A stretch of 64,000 bases of DNA from Methanomicrobiales archaeon (GCA_022841205.1 JALHCK010000002.1:107178-171177), one strand, 5' to 3'. Numbered from the stretch's first letter, positions 18,407 to 28,401 are shown. Notes: generated by a model not told the origin, from the letters alone. Made by a program: numbers and translations.

Positions 18407-18736
18407 ATGGCTGAGGTCTCAAAAACGGAAATCGGACGGCGTTTTTACAAGCTACATAAAGAAAAGAATGTAGAAAAAGCAATCGAGAAGATCAGGCAGA
18501 ATATGGGCTCTGAATGGTCGCTCTACACCCATGGAGATATCGAGGCTTTGAAATACATCCTCGGGGAGTGCTGGGTCTTCATCGATCGCGATGCCTGGGA
18601 CAGGATATCGTTCACCCGGTTGACAGGACTTGACCTGCGTGAACTTATTTCGATCGGCAGAAATGCTTCCGATAATACCTTAAGTGGACAAAAAGCAGTT
18701 CAAATGAGTGAGGCAATCCTAATCCCAAAGAAATAA
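18407..18736 (+). CDS. Small conserved protein, paralogue A
   Basis: 109 residues, family not recognised. It has the core RRFYKLHKEKNVEKAIEKIR, followed by W-x-LY-x(3)-DI-x(2)-LKY-x-LGE-x-WV-x-D-x-W. The same pattern recurs in the gene at 19277-19606, so these are paralogues about 540 bp apart in the same orientation. Soluble, mixed helix and strand; no membrane segment or metal motif. GGTGAGG lies 10 bp before the ATG. Confidence 0.75.
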   Translation: MAEVSKTEIGRRFYKLHKEKNVEKAIEKIRQNMGSEWSLYTHGDIEALKYILGECWVFIDRDAWDRISFTRLTGLDLRELISIGRNASDNTLSGQKAVQMSEAILIPKK

Positions 18737-18868
18737 GGTTCAAATATTCCTTTTCAATTCCGCTATGCAGTGGTGATAAGCATATTTTTTTATAATCTTT
18801 CCGCCAACTTTTTGTGATAAACATTCTACAAACACCGTGCTAATAGTGATTCAGGGAGGTCTTGAACA

Positions 18869-18988
18869 ATGCAATCATATAAGAGAACGAAGCAACTCCT
18901 CGTGACGATGGGAGCGGGCAGGTCTAACGGCAGCAACCAGCTGATTTCAATATACGACAGGATTTGTAAGAAAAAAGATCAGGGTTAA
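18869..18988 (+). CDS. 39-residue small protein with strong ribosome site
   Basis: An ATG at 18869 follows GGGAGGT with an 8-base spacer, one of the best Shine-Dalgarno matches in the window, and opens a 39-codon frame ending at TAA 18988. The product is basic (start MQSYKRTKQLL, end DRICKKKDQG) with no recognised domain. It lies between the two paralogues of unknown function in the same orientation. It could be a real small protein or the remnant of a longer gene. Confidence 0.5.
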   Translation: MQSYKRTKQLLVTMGAGRSNGSNQLISIYDRICKKKDQG

Positions 18989-19276
18989 TTGCTCGATCTC
19001 TATCGGAACTATCGGAAAGCCTAGTATCCCTGACATCAGGGACACATGTGTAAAAGGAATCCGGGCGGCTTTCAGGGAGCGATCGTAATCGTACCTGTTT
19101 TCAAGCATTTTCTTACTCATATAATGTATCCCGCGAAACCATTTCGGGGAACTCCGAAGACTGCATCTTCCCGGGCACTCCAGGTGGCGGCCCAGATACC
19201 TGCGAACCAAGAATCTCCGGCAAAGAATCCTTCGTCGAAAGATATAAATCCTTCCGGCTACTGTAGTGAGATTGGC

Positions 19277-19606
19277 ATGCCTGAAATAACAGAAGACGAA
19301 CGGGGAAGGAGAGTATTCCAGATCCATAAAGGAATGGCTGTTGAGACGGCGCTGGAAAAGATCAGACAGGGTATCGGGCAGGACTGGAAACTTTATTCTG
19401 AATCGGATATCGCTATTCTCAAGTACATGCTGGGGGAGAGCTGGGTCTCCATGGATCGCCACAGCTGGAAGCAATGTACCTTCTCAAGGCTTTCACGAAA
19501 GGAACTCGATCAAATTATTAAGGTTGGAAAAGAGTCAAAGAGCCGGAAGAGGCGGGAGGAGGATGCAACAGCGGAGACAATTGGGATACTCAGGGGGATT
19601 TCGTGA
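19277..19606 (+). CDS. Small conserved protein, paralogue B
   Basis: 109 residues from ATG 19277 (MPEITEDERGRRVF), the start that aligns with paralogue A. It shares RRVFQIHKGMAVETALEKIRQ and the W-KLYSESDIAILKYMLGESWVSMDRHSW block. The frame is open to 19046 but the upstream part shows no conserved character. It converges on the ATP synthase D gene with 3 bp between. Function unknown. Confidence 0.75.
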   Translation: MPEITEDERGRRVFQIHKGMAVETALEKIRQGIGQDWKLYSESDIAILKYMLGESWVSMDRHSWKQCTFSRLSRKELDQIIKVGKESKSRKRREEDATAETIGILRGIS

Positions 19607-19609
19607 ACT

Positions 19610-20257
19610 TTACATGATCTCTGCTGCTTTTTTCTTCCGTTCAATGATCTTTTTCACCTTTTTCAACCGGTAGAGATCTTCGCGGTCCCGCTCATCGATC
19701 GTAATCTCAATATATTTTGCCTGTCGCTTCAATTCAGGAATGAGCACCTGTTCAAGAGCATTTACCCGCCGCCTGGTCATCTGGATCTCATTTCCGAGTC
19801 TCCGTAGCGATGTTTCAGTCTCTGCAAGGGTTATGATAAGATCCAGCTCTGCTTCATACTTTTCTGCTGCCTCATCGATCCGCCCGCTCACCCCCAGAAT
19901 GCTGTACCCCCGTTCGAGAAGGCTTTTTACGAAACGTTTCTTTTCGATGATCGGAACAGGCACTCCCATGACATTCTTTCCTTTGATATCAAGGGTAATG
20001 CCCCTCCTTGTAGCAAATGAGGCCGATTTCAGGGTGACAGGGTCGTCGATTGCCAGAGCGATGAGCAGGGCATGCTGCGCGGCATCAGAAATCCTTTCAA
20101 GCTCTCCACGTGATTGTGAGACAGACTCCATGACATTGAAAAATTCCTGGATGAGCGCATCCATCTTTTCCCGGAGAAGATCGCGCCCCTGCTCTGCAAG
20201 CCTGATCTGGGCGTTCTTTTTGATAAGCTCCATCCGGGTGGGATTTATTTGTTCCAT
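19610..20257 (-). CDS. atpD: A-type ATP synthase subunit D
   Basis: 215 residues; central-stalk subunit forming a long antiparallel coiled coil inside the A3B3 head. The N-terminus (PTRMELIKKNAQIRLAEQG) is diagnostic and both ends are long helices. Last gene of the first ATPase operon; its start overlaps the atpB stop by one base (TAATG). Confidence 0.95.
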   Translation of the reverse strand: MEQINPTRMELIKKNAQIRLAEQGRDLLREKMDALIQEFFNVMESVSQSRGELERISDAAQHALLIALAIDDPVTLKSASFATRRGITLDIKGKNVMGVPVPIIEKKRFVKSLLERGYSILGVSGRIDEAAEKYEAELDLIITLAETETSLRRLGNEIQMTRRRVNALEQVLIPELKRQAKYIEITIDERDREDLYRLKKVKKIIERKKKAAEIM

Positions 20258-21657
20258 TACGATCCCTTTCGAGGGGCAGGATGATATTTCTGGATGAATT
20301 CACGTTTAATTCGTTTCAATTCCTCTTCGGGAAGCATGGTGAAGAGCTGCCACCCGATTTCAAGTGTTCTTTCAATGCTTCGGTTCTCATCGCCCTGGGT
20401 AATGAACTGGCGCTCGAATTCATCAGCGAATTTCAGATATTTTTTGTCAAGTTCGGTAAGCGCTTCTTCTCCAACTATTGCCACGAGCCTTCTGAGGTCT
20501 CTGCCATATGCATAAGATGCATAGAGCTGGTCAGCGACATTCCGGTGGTCTTCCCTGGTTTTTCCAGGACCGATTCCCAGGTTCATCAGGCGTGAAAGGC
20601 ATGGGAGAGTGTCGACCGGAGGATCCGCTCCCCGACGAAACAGGTCGCGGGAGAGGACGATCTGTCCTTCGGTGATATATCCTGTAAGATCAGGGACGGG
20701 GTGGGTGATATCATCATCCGGCATGGTGAGGATTGGGATCTGGGTGATAGAGCCTTTTTTGCCTTTCACCCTGCCAGCGCGCTCATAGAGTGATGCGAGG
20801 TCAGTGTACATGTAGCCCGGATATCCCCGCCTGCCGGGAACTTCTTCCCTGGCAGTGGAGATCTCGCGTAATGCTTCACAATAATTGATCATATCGGTCA
20901 AAATGACCAGTACGTGAAGATCGTGTTCGTAGGCGAGAAATTCGGCGGCGGTAAGCGCACAACGGGGTGTTGCTATCCTCTCGATTGTTGGATCATCGGC
21001 AAGGTTCATGAAGAATACTACCCGTTCCAGTGCCCCGGTCTTCTCAAAATCTCTCATAAAGAAAGAGGCTTCCTTGTAAGTAATTCCCATGGCGACGAAA
21101 ATTACAGCGAATTTTTCCTCTTCACCAAGGACCCTGGCCTGTCTTGCGATCTGGGCGGCAAGTTTATTTGCAGGAAGGCCGGCGCCGGAGAAAATCGGCA
21201 GTTTTTGTCCCCGGACCAGTGTATTCAGGCCATCAATTGTTGACATGCCGGTCTGGATGAAATCGGCGGGTTTGTCGCGGGCTGATGGATTGATGGGCAT
21301 GCCATTGATGTCAAGGTTTGCTTCTTCAATGATTTCGGGTCCACCGTCACGGGGTTTTCCAACCCCATTGAAAATCCGGCCCAGCATCTCGACTGAGACC
21401 TTGACTTTTGGTGGCTCTCCGGTGAACCGGACCCGGGTATCCTTGTTATCGATACCACTGGTCCCTTCGTAAACCTGGGTCACCGCTATGTCCTTAGAGA
21501 TATCAAGTACCTGGCCGGTGCGCTCCTCCCCCGTGGGAAGGATGATTCGCACAATTTCACCATATGAGACGCCTTTCACATTCTGGATGAATATCAGGGG
21601 ACCCGAAACGTAGCTGATGGCTCTGGCCTCTTTGGTAAAGAGTGGGGCCCGGTTCAT
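20257..21657 (-). CDS. atpB: A-type ATP synthase subunit B
   Basis: 466 residues; non-catalytic nucleotide-binding subunit of the head. It contains the family blocks KLPIFSGAGLPANKLAAQIARQA and PGRRGYPGYMYTDLA. Overlaps the atpA stop by 4 bp. Length is normal. Confidence 0.96.
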   Translation of the reverse strand: MNRAPLFTKEARAISYVSGPLIFIQNVKGVSYGEIVRIILPTGEERTGQVLDISKDIAVTQVYEGTSGIDNKDTRVRFTGEPPKVKVSVEMLGRIFNGVGKPRDGGPEIIEEANLDINGMPINPSARDKPADFIQTGMSTIDGLNTLVRGQKLPIFSGAGLPANKLAAQIARQARVLGEEEKFAVIFVAMGITYKEASFFMRDFEKTGALERVVFFMNLADDPTIERIATPRCALTAAEFLAYEHDLHVLVILTDMINYCEALREISTAREEVPGRRGYPGYMYTDLASLYERAGRVKGKKGSITQIPILTMPDDDITHPVPDLTGYITEGQIVLSRDLFRRGADPPVDTLPCLSRLMNLGIGPGKTREDHRNVADQLYASYAYGRDLRRLVAIVGEEALTELDKKYLKFADEFERQFITQGDENRSIERTLEIGWQLFTMLPEEELKRIKREFIQKYHPAPRKGS

Positions 21658-23393
21658 CGTTCCGCCTCCAGTGCACTGATAGCCTGATCAAACTGGATGG
21701 TCAGTTCTTTTATTTTTCCGATATCGGTAAGTTCCTTCATTCGCCCAATATCTGTCTTAACTGGGAGTTTCAGGATTTTTGTGAGTGGAACACCTTTCCC
21801 CATGGCCTGGTTCACACGGTCGTAGAACGAGAGTATAACCCGGAGCATCCAGTATTGTTTTTCGAGTGAACAGAATGAATCGACATCATGGTATGCACTC
21901 TGTTGGAGAAAATCTTCCCGGATCATGCGGGTGATCTCAAGAATCGCTTTCTCACTTTCAGGTAATGCATCAGGACCAACGAGCTGCACAATCTCCTGAA
22001 GCTCAACTTCTTTCTGAAGGAGATACATGGCCTGTGCCCGGAGATCCTTCCAGTCCGAAAAGCCACTTGTCGCAAACCAGTCTTTGATCTGGTCCAGGTA
22101 AAGTGAATAACTTTTAATCCAGTTCACCGAGGGGAAGTGGCGTCGGTATGCAAGACTCGTATCAAGTGCCCAGAATGTACCTGCGATGCGCAGGGTGTTC
22201 TGGGTTATTGGTTCTGAAAAGTCTCCTCCAGGAGGTGAAACAGCGCCGACCACGGTAACGGACCCTTTTCGTTCATCAGAACCAAGACAGACCACACGCC
22301 CCGCCCTTTCATAGAATGCGGCGAGTCGTGTTGCAAGGTATGCAGGATAGCCTTCTTCGCCGGGCATTTCTTCGAGTCTGCCAGAAACCTCGCGTAGCGC
22401 TTCACCCCACCGTGAAGTCGAGTCAGCCATGAGAGCTACATCGTATCCCATGTCGCGGTAATATTCAGCGAGGGTAATCCCGGTGTAGATAGAGGCTTCC
22501 CGCGCAGCGACAGGCATATTGGAAGTATTGGCGATCAGAATGGTCCGCTGGATCAGGGGACGCTTAGTTTTAGGATCGAGCAGCTCGGGGAATTCGGTGA
22601 GCACATCAGTCATTTCGTTTCCCCGCTCACCGCAACCGATATAAACAACAATCTGGGTATCGGACCACTTGGCAAGAGTCTGCTCTGCAACAGTTTTACC
22701 CGTTCCAAATCCTCCGGGAATCATTGCAGTTCCCCCTTTCGTCACCGGAAAGAGCGTGTCAAAGACTCTCTGACCCGTGACAAGCAATGTGTCGGGATCC
22801 ATTTTACTCCGGTAAGGTCTTCCTTTCCGTACCGGCCAGGACTGCAGCATGGTTATCCGGGTACCATTATCAAGTGTACAGACCGGTTCGTCGATAGTAA
22901 ACTCACCGTCGTAAATATCCCTGATAGTTCCGGAAATAAAGGGCGGTATCATTATGCGGTGTTCAAGGTGATATTCTGTAACAACTCCGATTGCATCACC
23001 CCCGACTACGTGTTCGCCCTTTTTCACACGTGGCTTGAACTCCCATTTCTTCTCATGCGAGAGTCCGGGTAGTGTTACTCCCCGTGAAATAAAGCTGCCA
23101 CTCTTCTCCGCAAGGAGGGGGAGCGGTCGCTGGATACCATCATAGATGGAGGAGAGAAGGCCGGGCCCAAGCTCGACTGAAAGTGGCAGGCCGGTATTTG
23201 ATACTTTTTCACCGACCTGAAGGCCTGTTGTGTCTTCGTAGACCTGGATGACGGCCTGATCACCATCGAGCCGGATTATCTCACCGTTCAGTTGTTGCTC
23301 CCCAACCTTTACCACATCATACATCCGTGACCCCCTCATGCCTTCAGAAAGGACAACAGGGCCCGAAATCCTTGAAATAGCACCGACAATCAT
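21654..23393 (-). CDS. atpA: A-type ATP synthase subunit A (catalytic)
   Basis: 579 residues; catalytic subunit. The P-loop is GGFGTGKT rather than the more usual GPFGSGKT, the catalytic Glu region is GCGERGNEM, and SRWGEALREVSGRLEEMPGEEG is conserved. The roughly 90-residue non-homologous insert characteristic of A/V-type A subunits (residues about 110-200) is present. 4 bp after atpF. Confidence 0.96.
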   Translation of the reverse strand: MIVGAISRISGPVVLSEGMRGSRMYDVVKVGEQQLNGEIIRLDGDQAVIQVYEDTTGLQVGEKVSNTGLPLSVELGPGLLSSIYDGIQRPLPLLAEKSGSFISRGVTLPGLSHEKKWEFKPRVKKGEHVVGGDAIGVVTEYHLEHRIMIPPFISGTIRDIYDGEFTIDEPVCTLDNGTRITMLQSWPVRKGRPYRSKMDPDTLLVTGQRVFDTLFPVTKGGTAMIPGGFGTGKTVAEQTLAKWSDTQIVVYIGCGERGNEMTDVLTEFPELLDPKTKRPLIQRTILIANTSNMPVAAREASIYTGITLAEYYRDMGYDVALMADSTSRWGEALREVSGRLEEMPGEEGYPAYLATRLAAFYERAGRVVCLGSDERKGSVTVVGAVSPPGGDFSEPITQNTLRIAGTFWALDTSLAYRRHFPSVNWIKSYSLYLDQIKDWFATSGFSDWKDLRAQAMYLLQKEVELQEIVQLVGPDALPESEKAILEITRMIREDFLQQSAYHDVDSFCSLEKQYWMLRVILSFYDRVNQAMGKGVPLTKILKLPVKTDIGRMKELTDIGKIKELTIQFDQAISALEAER

Positions 23394-23397
23394 ACAG

Positions 23398-23718
23398 TTA
23401 CTTCCTCAGCACGATGTTATACCCGATAGCTCTTCTCAACAGCCCCTCGATGTAGCTTGTCCGGTCCAGCCTCTTTGCACGGGAGGGAATCGGGATGATG
23501 ATAGGCCTATACGATCTCTCAATTTGTTCCATCATCCTTTCATCAAGCGACGTCATGTAATCCTCGTTGATTGCTATGATGCCGGTATCGTCTTTTAAGA
23601 GGAGAGAGGGGAGCAATGAACGAACCTCTTCAGAATCCTGGATCTCCATCACATCAACACCAGCCAGCCGATATCCGGGAGCGGTATCAGGGTCCGTTAC
23701 CACGATGAATTTATACAC
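23398..23718 (-). CDS. atpF: A-type ATP synthase subunit F
   Basis: 106 residues; small central-stalk regulatory subunit. It starts with the typical Rossmann-like strand YKFIVVTDPDTAPGYRLAGVD. Overlaps atpC by 8 bp. Confidence 0.93.
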   Translation of the reverse strand: MYKFIVVTDPDTAPGYRLAGVDVMEIQDSEEVRSLLPSLLLKDDTGIIAINEDYMTSLDERMMEQIERSYRPIIIPIPSRAKRLDRTSYIEGLLRRAIGYNIVLRK

Positions 23719-24772
23719 TGATGAGCGCCTCCCTTAGCTCTTTTTCCGGCACTTCCATGAATATGGAGCGGGCGATGACCCTGATATTCGTTACTTCGCT
23801 ATATTTTGCCCAGATATACGCAATCGGTATTGCGATTGAAAGAGGGTCACCCATAAACTGGCTTATCGCCTTTTTTATAAGGTATTGTTCCAGTTCCTTT
23901 TCAAAAGCCGAAATCTTTTCTGCCGCAATATATTCTTTAGGGATCTTTGTGATGAATTCATATGGGCTCTTCTCAAGTTGTTTAAGTGCTCCCTCGATAG
24001 TTCCAGTCTTCATCATCGAGATAAGTTTGCCGGCATGAAAATCAGGGCTTCCATTTATGAAATACCGTTTTGCTTCCTCAACATCGATACGATCCCGGAT
24101 CGCACGGAGCACTGTTTTTATGTTGTTGATATCGATTTCGGTGATGATCATCTTCATCAGAATACGGGCGTCTTCCGATTCTGCGGCCTTTACACCTGAA
24201 ATTGCGTCCTCATAGTAAAATGTGTCAAGGGCGTATTCCAATACAACCATATCTCCTGTATCTGTGAATTCTTTGAAATTGAGGGCCAGGGGGCGGGCAT
24301 AGACAATACCCCAGGTAGCGAGAAGGTCAATTACTGCTTTAATGTCCGGCTGCTTCACCAGCTCGGTCAGCGCTGCTTCATCGAGTTCTCCTGCCGGGAT
24401 CAGACACTCGAGGATTTCTGATGGGTTTTCCTGGATATTTTTCCCTCTGAGGATGGTCTTGATATTCTGGATATCCCATCGCTGGAGGATGATGGAAATA
24501 AGTTGCTCTGATTCACCTCCTTTGATGAGATTCAGGATCGTTCTGAATTTTTTTACGAGGTCATTACGTATTGCGACTTCAATGCGATTAATTCCAGAGA
24601 ACAGCACCCCTGCCCTGTCCAACTCCTCACGGTACGTTGTTTTTTCAAGCTCTGTTATGATGGAATCGATGTCAGGTTTGTTGATCAGTTGTTCCAGGAG
24701 CGTTCGGTCAAGCAGACGGCTCTTCATGGCCTTTATCCGGGCATTGACGTACGCATACTCCATATCACTCAC
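23711..24772 (-). CDS. atpC: A-type ATP synthase subunit C
   Basis: 353 residues, V-type d/C-family subunit that sits between the central stalk and the proteolipid ring. Typical N-terminus (YAYVNARIKAMKSRLL) and three-fold helical repeat. Overlaps atpE by 8 bp. No equivalent is found in the second ATPase cluster. Confidence 0.94.
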   Translation of the reverse strand: MSDMEYAYVNARIKAMKSRLLDRTLLEQLINKPDIDSIITELEKTTYREELDRAGVLFSGINRIEVAIRNDLVKKFRTILNLIKGGESEQLISIILQRWDIQNIKTILRGKNIQENPSEILECLIPAGELDEAALTELVKQPDIKAVIDLLATWGIVYARPLALNFKEFTDTGDMVVLEYALDTFYYEDAISGVKAAESEDARILMKMIITEIDINNIKTVLRAIRDRIDVEEAKRYFINGSPDFHAGKLISMMKTGTIEGALKQLEKSPYEFITKIPKEYIAAEKISAFEKELEQYLIKKAISQFMGDPLSIAIPIAYIWAKYSEVTNIRVIARSIFMEVPEKELREALISV

Positions 24773-25349
24773 CGAATAAGATTGAGAAAATATCAGGCCT
24801 GTAAATCTCCTTTGCTTTTTTCAGCCGGGATTCAAGCGTGTTGAAAACGACAAAGCGTTCATCATGGCTGTATACGTTCAATCCCCCGGCAGTGGTGAGA
24901 TCGGCCACAACTTCAGCGGAAATGTTCAGTTCACTCAGGATATTTTTCAGAATCTGTTCATCCCTTTTATCCAGATGAATTACGACACCATCGATTCCAA
25001 GGTCGCGCAGGGCTTCATCGAGCAGGACTTTCAGAATACCCCTGTATTCCGGATGTTGCCGGATGGATCCCAGGTTCGCAGCGGCATCTTCAAAAACTCT
25101 CTCGAAGACCTCATTTTTCGCTTTGATGACCTCCATGCGACTTTTTTCCCGGGCCGCGGAAAGCAGTTTGTTCCTTTCTATTGCAACCGATAACGTTGCA
25201 TCTTCCATGAACTGGTTTTTAATCGGTAGGTCCTTTGACTGCGCATCCCTGATAATTTCATCTGCCTCGGCCCTTGAGCGTTCCTGTATTTCGGAAATAC
25301 GTTCCTGCCCGCTCACCTCTACTGCCTTGATCAGATCCTCAATTGCCAT
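24765..25349 (-). CDS. atpE: A-type ATP synthase subunit E
   Basis: 194 residues; peripheral stalk subunit. The N-terminal half is a long charged helix pairing with subunit H; the C-terminal globular domain contacts the head. Lies 58 bp after atpK. Confidence 0.93.
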   Translation of the reverse strand: MAIEDLIKAVEVSGQERISEIQERSRAEADEIIRDAQSKDLPIKNQFMEDATLSVAIERNKLLSAAREKSRMEVIKAKNEVFERVFEDAAANLGSIRQHPEYRGILKVLLDEALRDLGIDGVVIHLDKRDEQILKNILSELNISAEVVADLTTAGGLNVYSHDERFVVFNTLESRLKKAKEIYRPDIFSILFGE

Positions 25350-25407
25350 GGTTCACCCATTCCTTTTGACAATCCGATGGGATTTCTTTGTCTGACCGTT
25401 CCCGGGT

Positions 25408-25626
25408 TCATACCAGCATGATCATGATCATCGATGCGACCACAAAACCCAGGATGACGAGGGTCTCGGGAATTGCCACCAGGATGATCATCAGCCCGAA
25501 CATTTCCGGTTTTTCTGCAATCGTTCCCGCTCCCGCTGCGCCAATCTTTGACTGCGCAATTCCGGTAGCGAGCGCTCCAAGCCCGAATGCGATGCCTGCC
25601 CCGATGGGGATTCCGAAATCAACCAT
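25408..25626 (-). CDS. atpK: A-type ATP synthase proteolipid (subunit K/c), single hairpin
   Basis: 72 residues in two transmembrane helices. Helix 1 has GIAQSKIG and helix 2 IPETLV; the Gln plus ET pair is the pattern associated with Na+ coordination in c-rings of some methanogens, as opposed to H+-only rings. A strong ribosome site (GAAGGAG) is 9 bp upstream, fitting the need for many copies. A 202-bp gap precedes it, the largest within the operon. Confidence 0.94.
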   Translation of the reverse strand: MVDFGIPIGAGIAFGLGALATGIAQSKIGAAGAGTIAEKPEMFGLMIILVAIPETLVILGFVVASMIMIMLV

Positions 25627-25828
25627 TCACATCAGTCTCCTTCCAAAACGCCGCCCTATGCACAGACGGCACATCGTTTTCATGGTACAATACCAGTTTA
25701 TGCATCTCATATCTCATCACGGCACAAAGTGACGAAATAATCAATTCTTTCAGATACTTTCATTTACATGGACACATCCTCTTTCCTGAATATTGAAATG
25801 ATGGCGGGGCCATATCCGTCCGGACGAT

Positions 25829-27781
25829 TCATGTCGGTTTTTCCCCATTTTCCTTTTTGAAAGGTTTATACATCTTTCCGCCTCCCTCGTAAAATTTCGA
25901 ATCGAACTCAACCAGGTGCAGACGGAGGGAGTGGAGGAAGGGACTGAACATGGCAAGGACAAGGTTGAGGGTGTGGAGAAGAACTGCAATGATGACTCCA
26001 ACGAGAGCCACCTCCATCATGCCACCCAGTTTGTTTGCAACAGCGGCCAGGATGACCGATGCCATGCCGATTGCCATAATACGGGAATATGAGAGTATGT
26101 TCGATACCGTGCCCATGATCTCAAACATGCCAAATGCGCCACCGCCGATAAATATGAGGGGTATTGCCACGATGACGAGGATTGCCCCTGTTGTAACAAG
26201 GGCAGCTGGGAGTGCAAGGACCATTCCGGCAATCACCAGGATAAGACCGATGATTACGATAATCATACCCGTTTTTTCACAGATATGTTTCTTGGCCTTG
26301 TCGACATGTCTTTTGCAGCTCATCTCGGTATATGAGTTCACGATTCCCAGGACAAGCCCAAGAATTACATGGAAGACACCGATGGCTACGGAGAGGATGA
26401 GGAAGGGGACCATCGCATCTATCCGGTTCCAGGAAACACCGAAGAGTGTTTGTGGTTCAATCCATCCCATGTGTTCACCCATGTCACCCAGAATTTCTCC
26501 ATACAACCAACCGAAGAAGATAGTCCAGATTGCACCAATGATGAGAATGTTCATAAGATGCTGGAGCCAGTCACGATCGGCAAATTTCCACTTCATGATG
26601 AGGGCAAAAACCAATATGATCAGACCATACCCCATGTCCCCAACCATGATCCCAAAAAACAGCGGAAGAAAAATTGCCATTACCGGGCTTGGATCAAATT
26701 CAGTGGATTTCGCCGGGCTGACCACTCGCATCAGAAATTCGAATGGTTTGACAAAACGCGGATTATCATAAAATGTCGGGGCCTCCGCCATTTCATCGGG
26801 TGTGAGAATCAGTTCGTTGACAATAACCCGCCCTGCGAAGGTATCGATAAGGGCATCCCTGGTCTCCCTGAGTGATTTTTTTGGAATCCATCCTGCAAGC
26901 ACAAATGTGTACTCTGTCTGGCCGATTTTTGAGAAGATACTCAGCTCATCAGTCCGCTCTCCAAGGATCCGGTGCAATGCAGTGAGTTCTATATACCATT
27001 TCGAAGAAATTTTTCCCAGTTCAGCGTTCAACTTAGAAATCTCCCCTGTCGATTGGTCTTTTTTCTTCTCAATCAGGGCGAAGATCTCATTGAATGGTTT
27101 TCCCAGGTATTCAGGAGGTAACCGGACCTCATTCACATTCTGGCTGAAAAAGTAGGAATGTACCTGATCCGAATACCGTTTATTAAAAATGGTTACCGCT
27201 GCAATGGTATTTTCATCCAATTCAGCAGAAAGCAGTTCAAACTGCCGCTTTGTAATCTCTGTAAGGGTATTCCGGATAATGTCGATGATATCTTTGAATT
27301 CTTTCTGGATGAGGAGAACCGTGACTTCAAATCCTTCCAGCTTGGGCATACTGGTCTCAAGCGGCCGGATTTTTTCAATTATCTTTTCGTACCGCCCAAG
27401 ATTGATCAAAGCCAGCTCAAGTTCGCTCTTCTCTTTTGCGAGGGCTTTCGTGGCTGTTTCCAGTTCATTGATGACGGAATTTGCCTTGACGAGGAGATCC
27501 TCATGGCTTATCGCCTGAAGGTTGGAATAAGAATACGCCACAGCTTTTTCATCGTATACGCTCTTTGGCAGCGTGAGAAGGATGCCCCCGATTTTCGAAT
27601 GTGCAATCGCGATATCCCCGACCTGTTCTGCGGTCATCCTTTTCAGGCTGATTTCACCGGGTGCCGTTGGTACAGAGGCATCCTCGATATGCACGGTGCC
27701 CCTGGCATAGAGTAAATCAAGTACGTTATGAAGGTCTTTTTTGGGACCTAAAACCTGGATTTTCACCATTTTCTGGAGCAT
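25829..27781 (-). CDS. atpI: A-type ATP synthase subunit I (a)
   Basis: 650 residues; membrane stator subunit with the ion half-channels. The N-terminal 340 residues are cytoplasmic with coiled coils, followed by about seven to eight membrane helices. FFGIMVGDMGYGL marks the first helix pair of the family. Begins 4 bp after subunit H. Confidence 0.94.
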   Translation of the reverse strand: MLQKMVKIQVLGPKKDLHNVLDLLYARGTVHIEDASVPTAPGEISLKRMTAEQVGDIAIAHSKIGGILLTLPKSVYDEKAVAYSYSNLQAISHEDLLVKANSVINELETATKALAKEKSELELALINLGRYEKIIEKIRPLETSMPKLEGFEVTVLLIQKEFKDIIDIIRNTLTEITKRQFELLSAELDENTIAAVTIFNKRYSDQVHSYFFSQNVNEVRLPPEYLGKPFNEIFALIEKKKDQSTGEISKLNAELGKISSKWYIELTALHRILGERTDELSIFSKIGQTEYTFVLAGWIPKKSLRETRDALIDTFAGRVIVNELILTPDEMAEAPTFYDNPRFVKPFEFLMRVVSPAKSTEFDPSPVMAIFLPLFFGIMVGDMGYGLIILVFALIMKWKFADRDWLQHLMNILIIGAIWTIFFGWLYGEILGDMGEHMGWIEPQTLFGVSWNRIDAMVPFLILSVAIGVFHVILGLVLGIVNSYTEMSCKRHVDKAKKHICEKTGMIIVIIGLILVIAGMVLALPAALVTTGAILVIVAIPLIFIGGGAFGMFEIMGTVSNILSYSRIMAIGMASVILAAVANKLGGMMEVALVGVIIAVLLHTLNLVLAMFSPFLHSLRLHLVEFDSKFYEGGGKMYKPFKKENGEKPT

Positions 27782-27785
27782 GGCT

Positions 27786-28106
27786 CTATCCTGACAGGAC
27801 TATGGCAATGGTTTTCTCAACAGCCTTCGGCAGGTTCTTCTCCCCTTTCCTGCGAACCGATTCAACCTCTTCCCTGGTATGAACCCCGATATGATCTGCT
27901 TCTTCCCTGACTCGTTCTATTTCCCGTTTGAGAAATTCATCCGCTGCTTTCTTTCCTTCCGTTTCCGATGAGGTAATTATTGCGAGGGATTCTTTCCTCG
28001 CGTTCTCGATCATGCGATTCGCCTCGACCCGGACATCGTCAATCTTTATGCTGACTTCAAGCTCTTTCTCCCGGATCTTTGCCAACAGCGATTTTTCAAC
28101 GACCAT
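27786..28106 (-). CDS. ahaH: A-type ATP synthase subunit H
   Basis: 106 residues, almost entirely a charged coiled coil (KIREKELEVSIKIDDVRVEANRMI), the peripheral stalk partner of subunit E. GGAGAGGGG precedes the start. It stands in the usual first position of archaeal atp operons, except for the small ORF upstream. Confidence 0.9.
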   Translation of the reverse strand: MVVEKSLLAKIREKELEVSIKIDDVRVEANRMIENARKESLAIITSSETEGKKAADEFLKREIERVREEADHIGVHTREEVESVRRKGEKNLPKAVEKTIAIVLSG

Positions 28107-28188
28107 GTCGCGAACCCCTCTCCTTACTGCAGAGCCGGAATGATTTGGGGGTTACCAAATCCGCCTCCACCACAATATCCATCACCCG

Positions 28189-28350
28189 TTACAGACCATG
28201 TCGACTTTTGAGGAGTGCCGAGACTCCGAACTGCGGGGTTTGTGAAACATAACTCCTGCCCTGTGTCCGAGCAGATTCTATGCGCTCTTCACAACGGCGT
28301 AATGCAGCCAGTTTTAATTTTTCTATCATTTCCAGGTTGGAAAGAGACAT
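28189..28350 (-). CDS. Possible 53-residue leader protein of the atp operon
   Basis: A frame from ATG 28350 encodes MSLSNLEMIEKLKLAALRRC and a basic helical continuation. It lies downstream of a TATA box (TTTATAAT on the minus strand, about 28402-28410) that would serve the operon, so it would be the first translated frame of the transcript. The helical, charged composition resembles a protein rather than random sequence, but the ribosome site is weak and no family is recognised. Confidence 0.4.
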   Translation of the reverse strand: MSLSNLEMIEKLKLAALRRCEERIESARTQGRSYVSQTPQFGVSALLKSRHGL

Positions 28351-28401
28351 GGTATTCCCGGCAACCCAAATCAGACTGGATCGGTGACAACTTATTTTGC
28401 A

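Noticed and set aside
25627..25828. 202-bp gap inside the atp operon as a separate small gene or riboswitch
   Set aside because: No frame or convincing structure; more likely a leader or extra promoter for the proteolipid.
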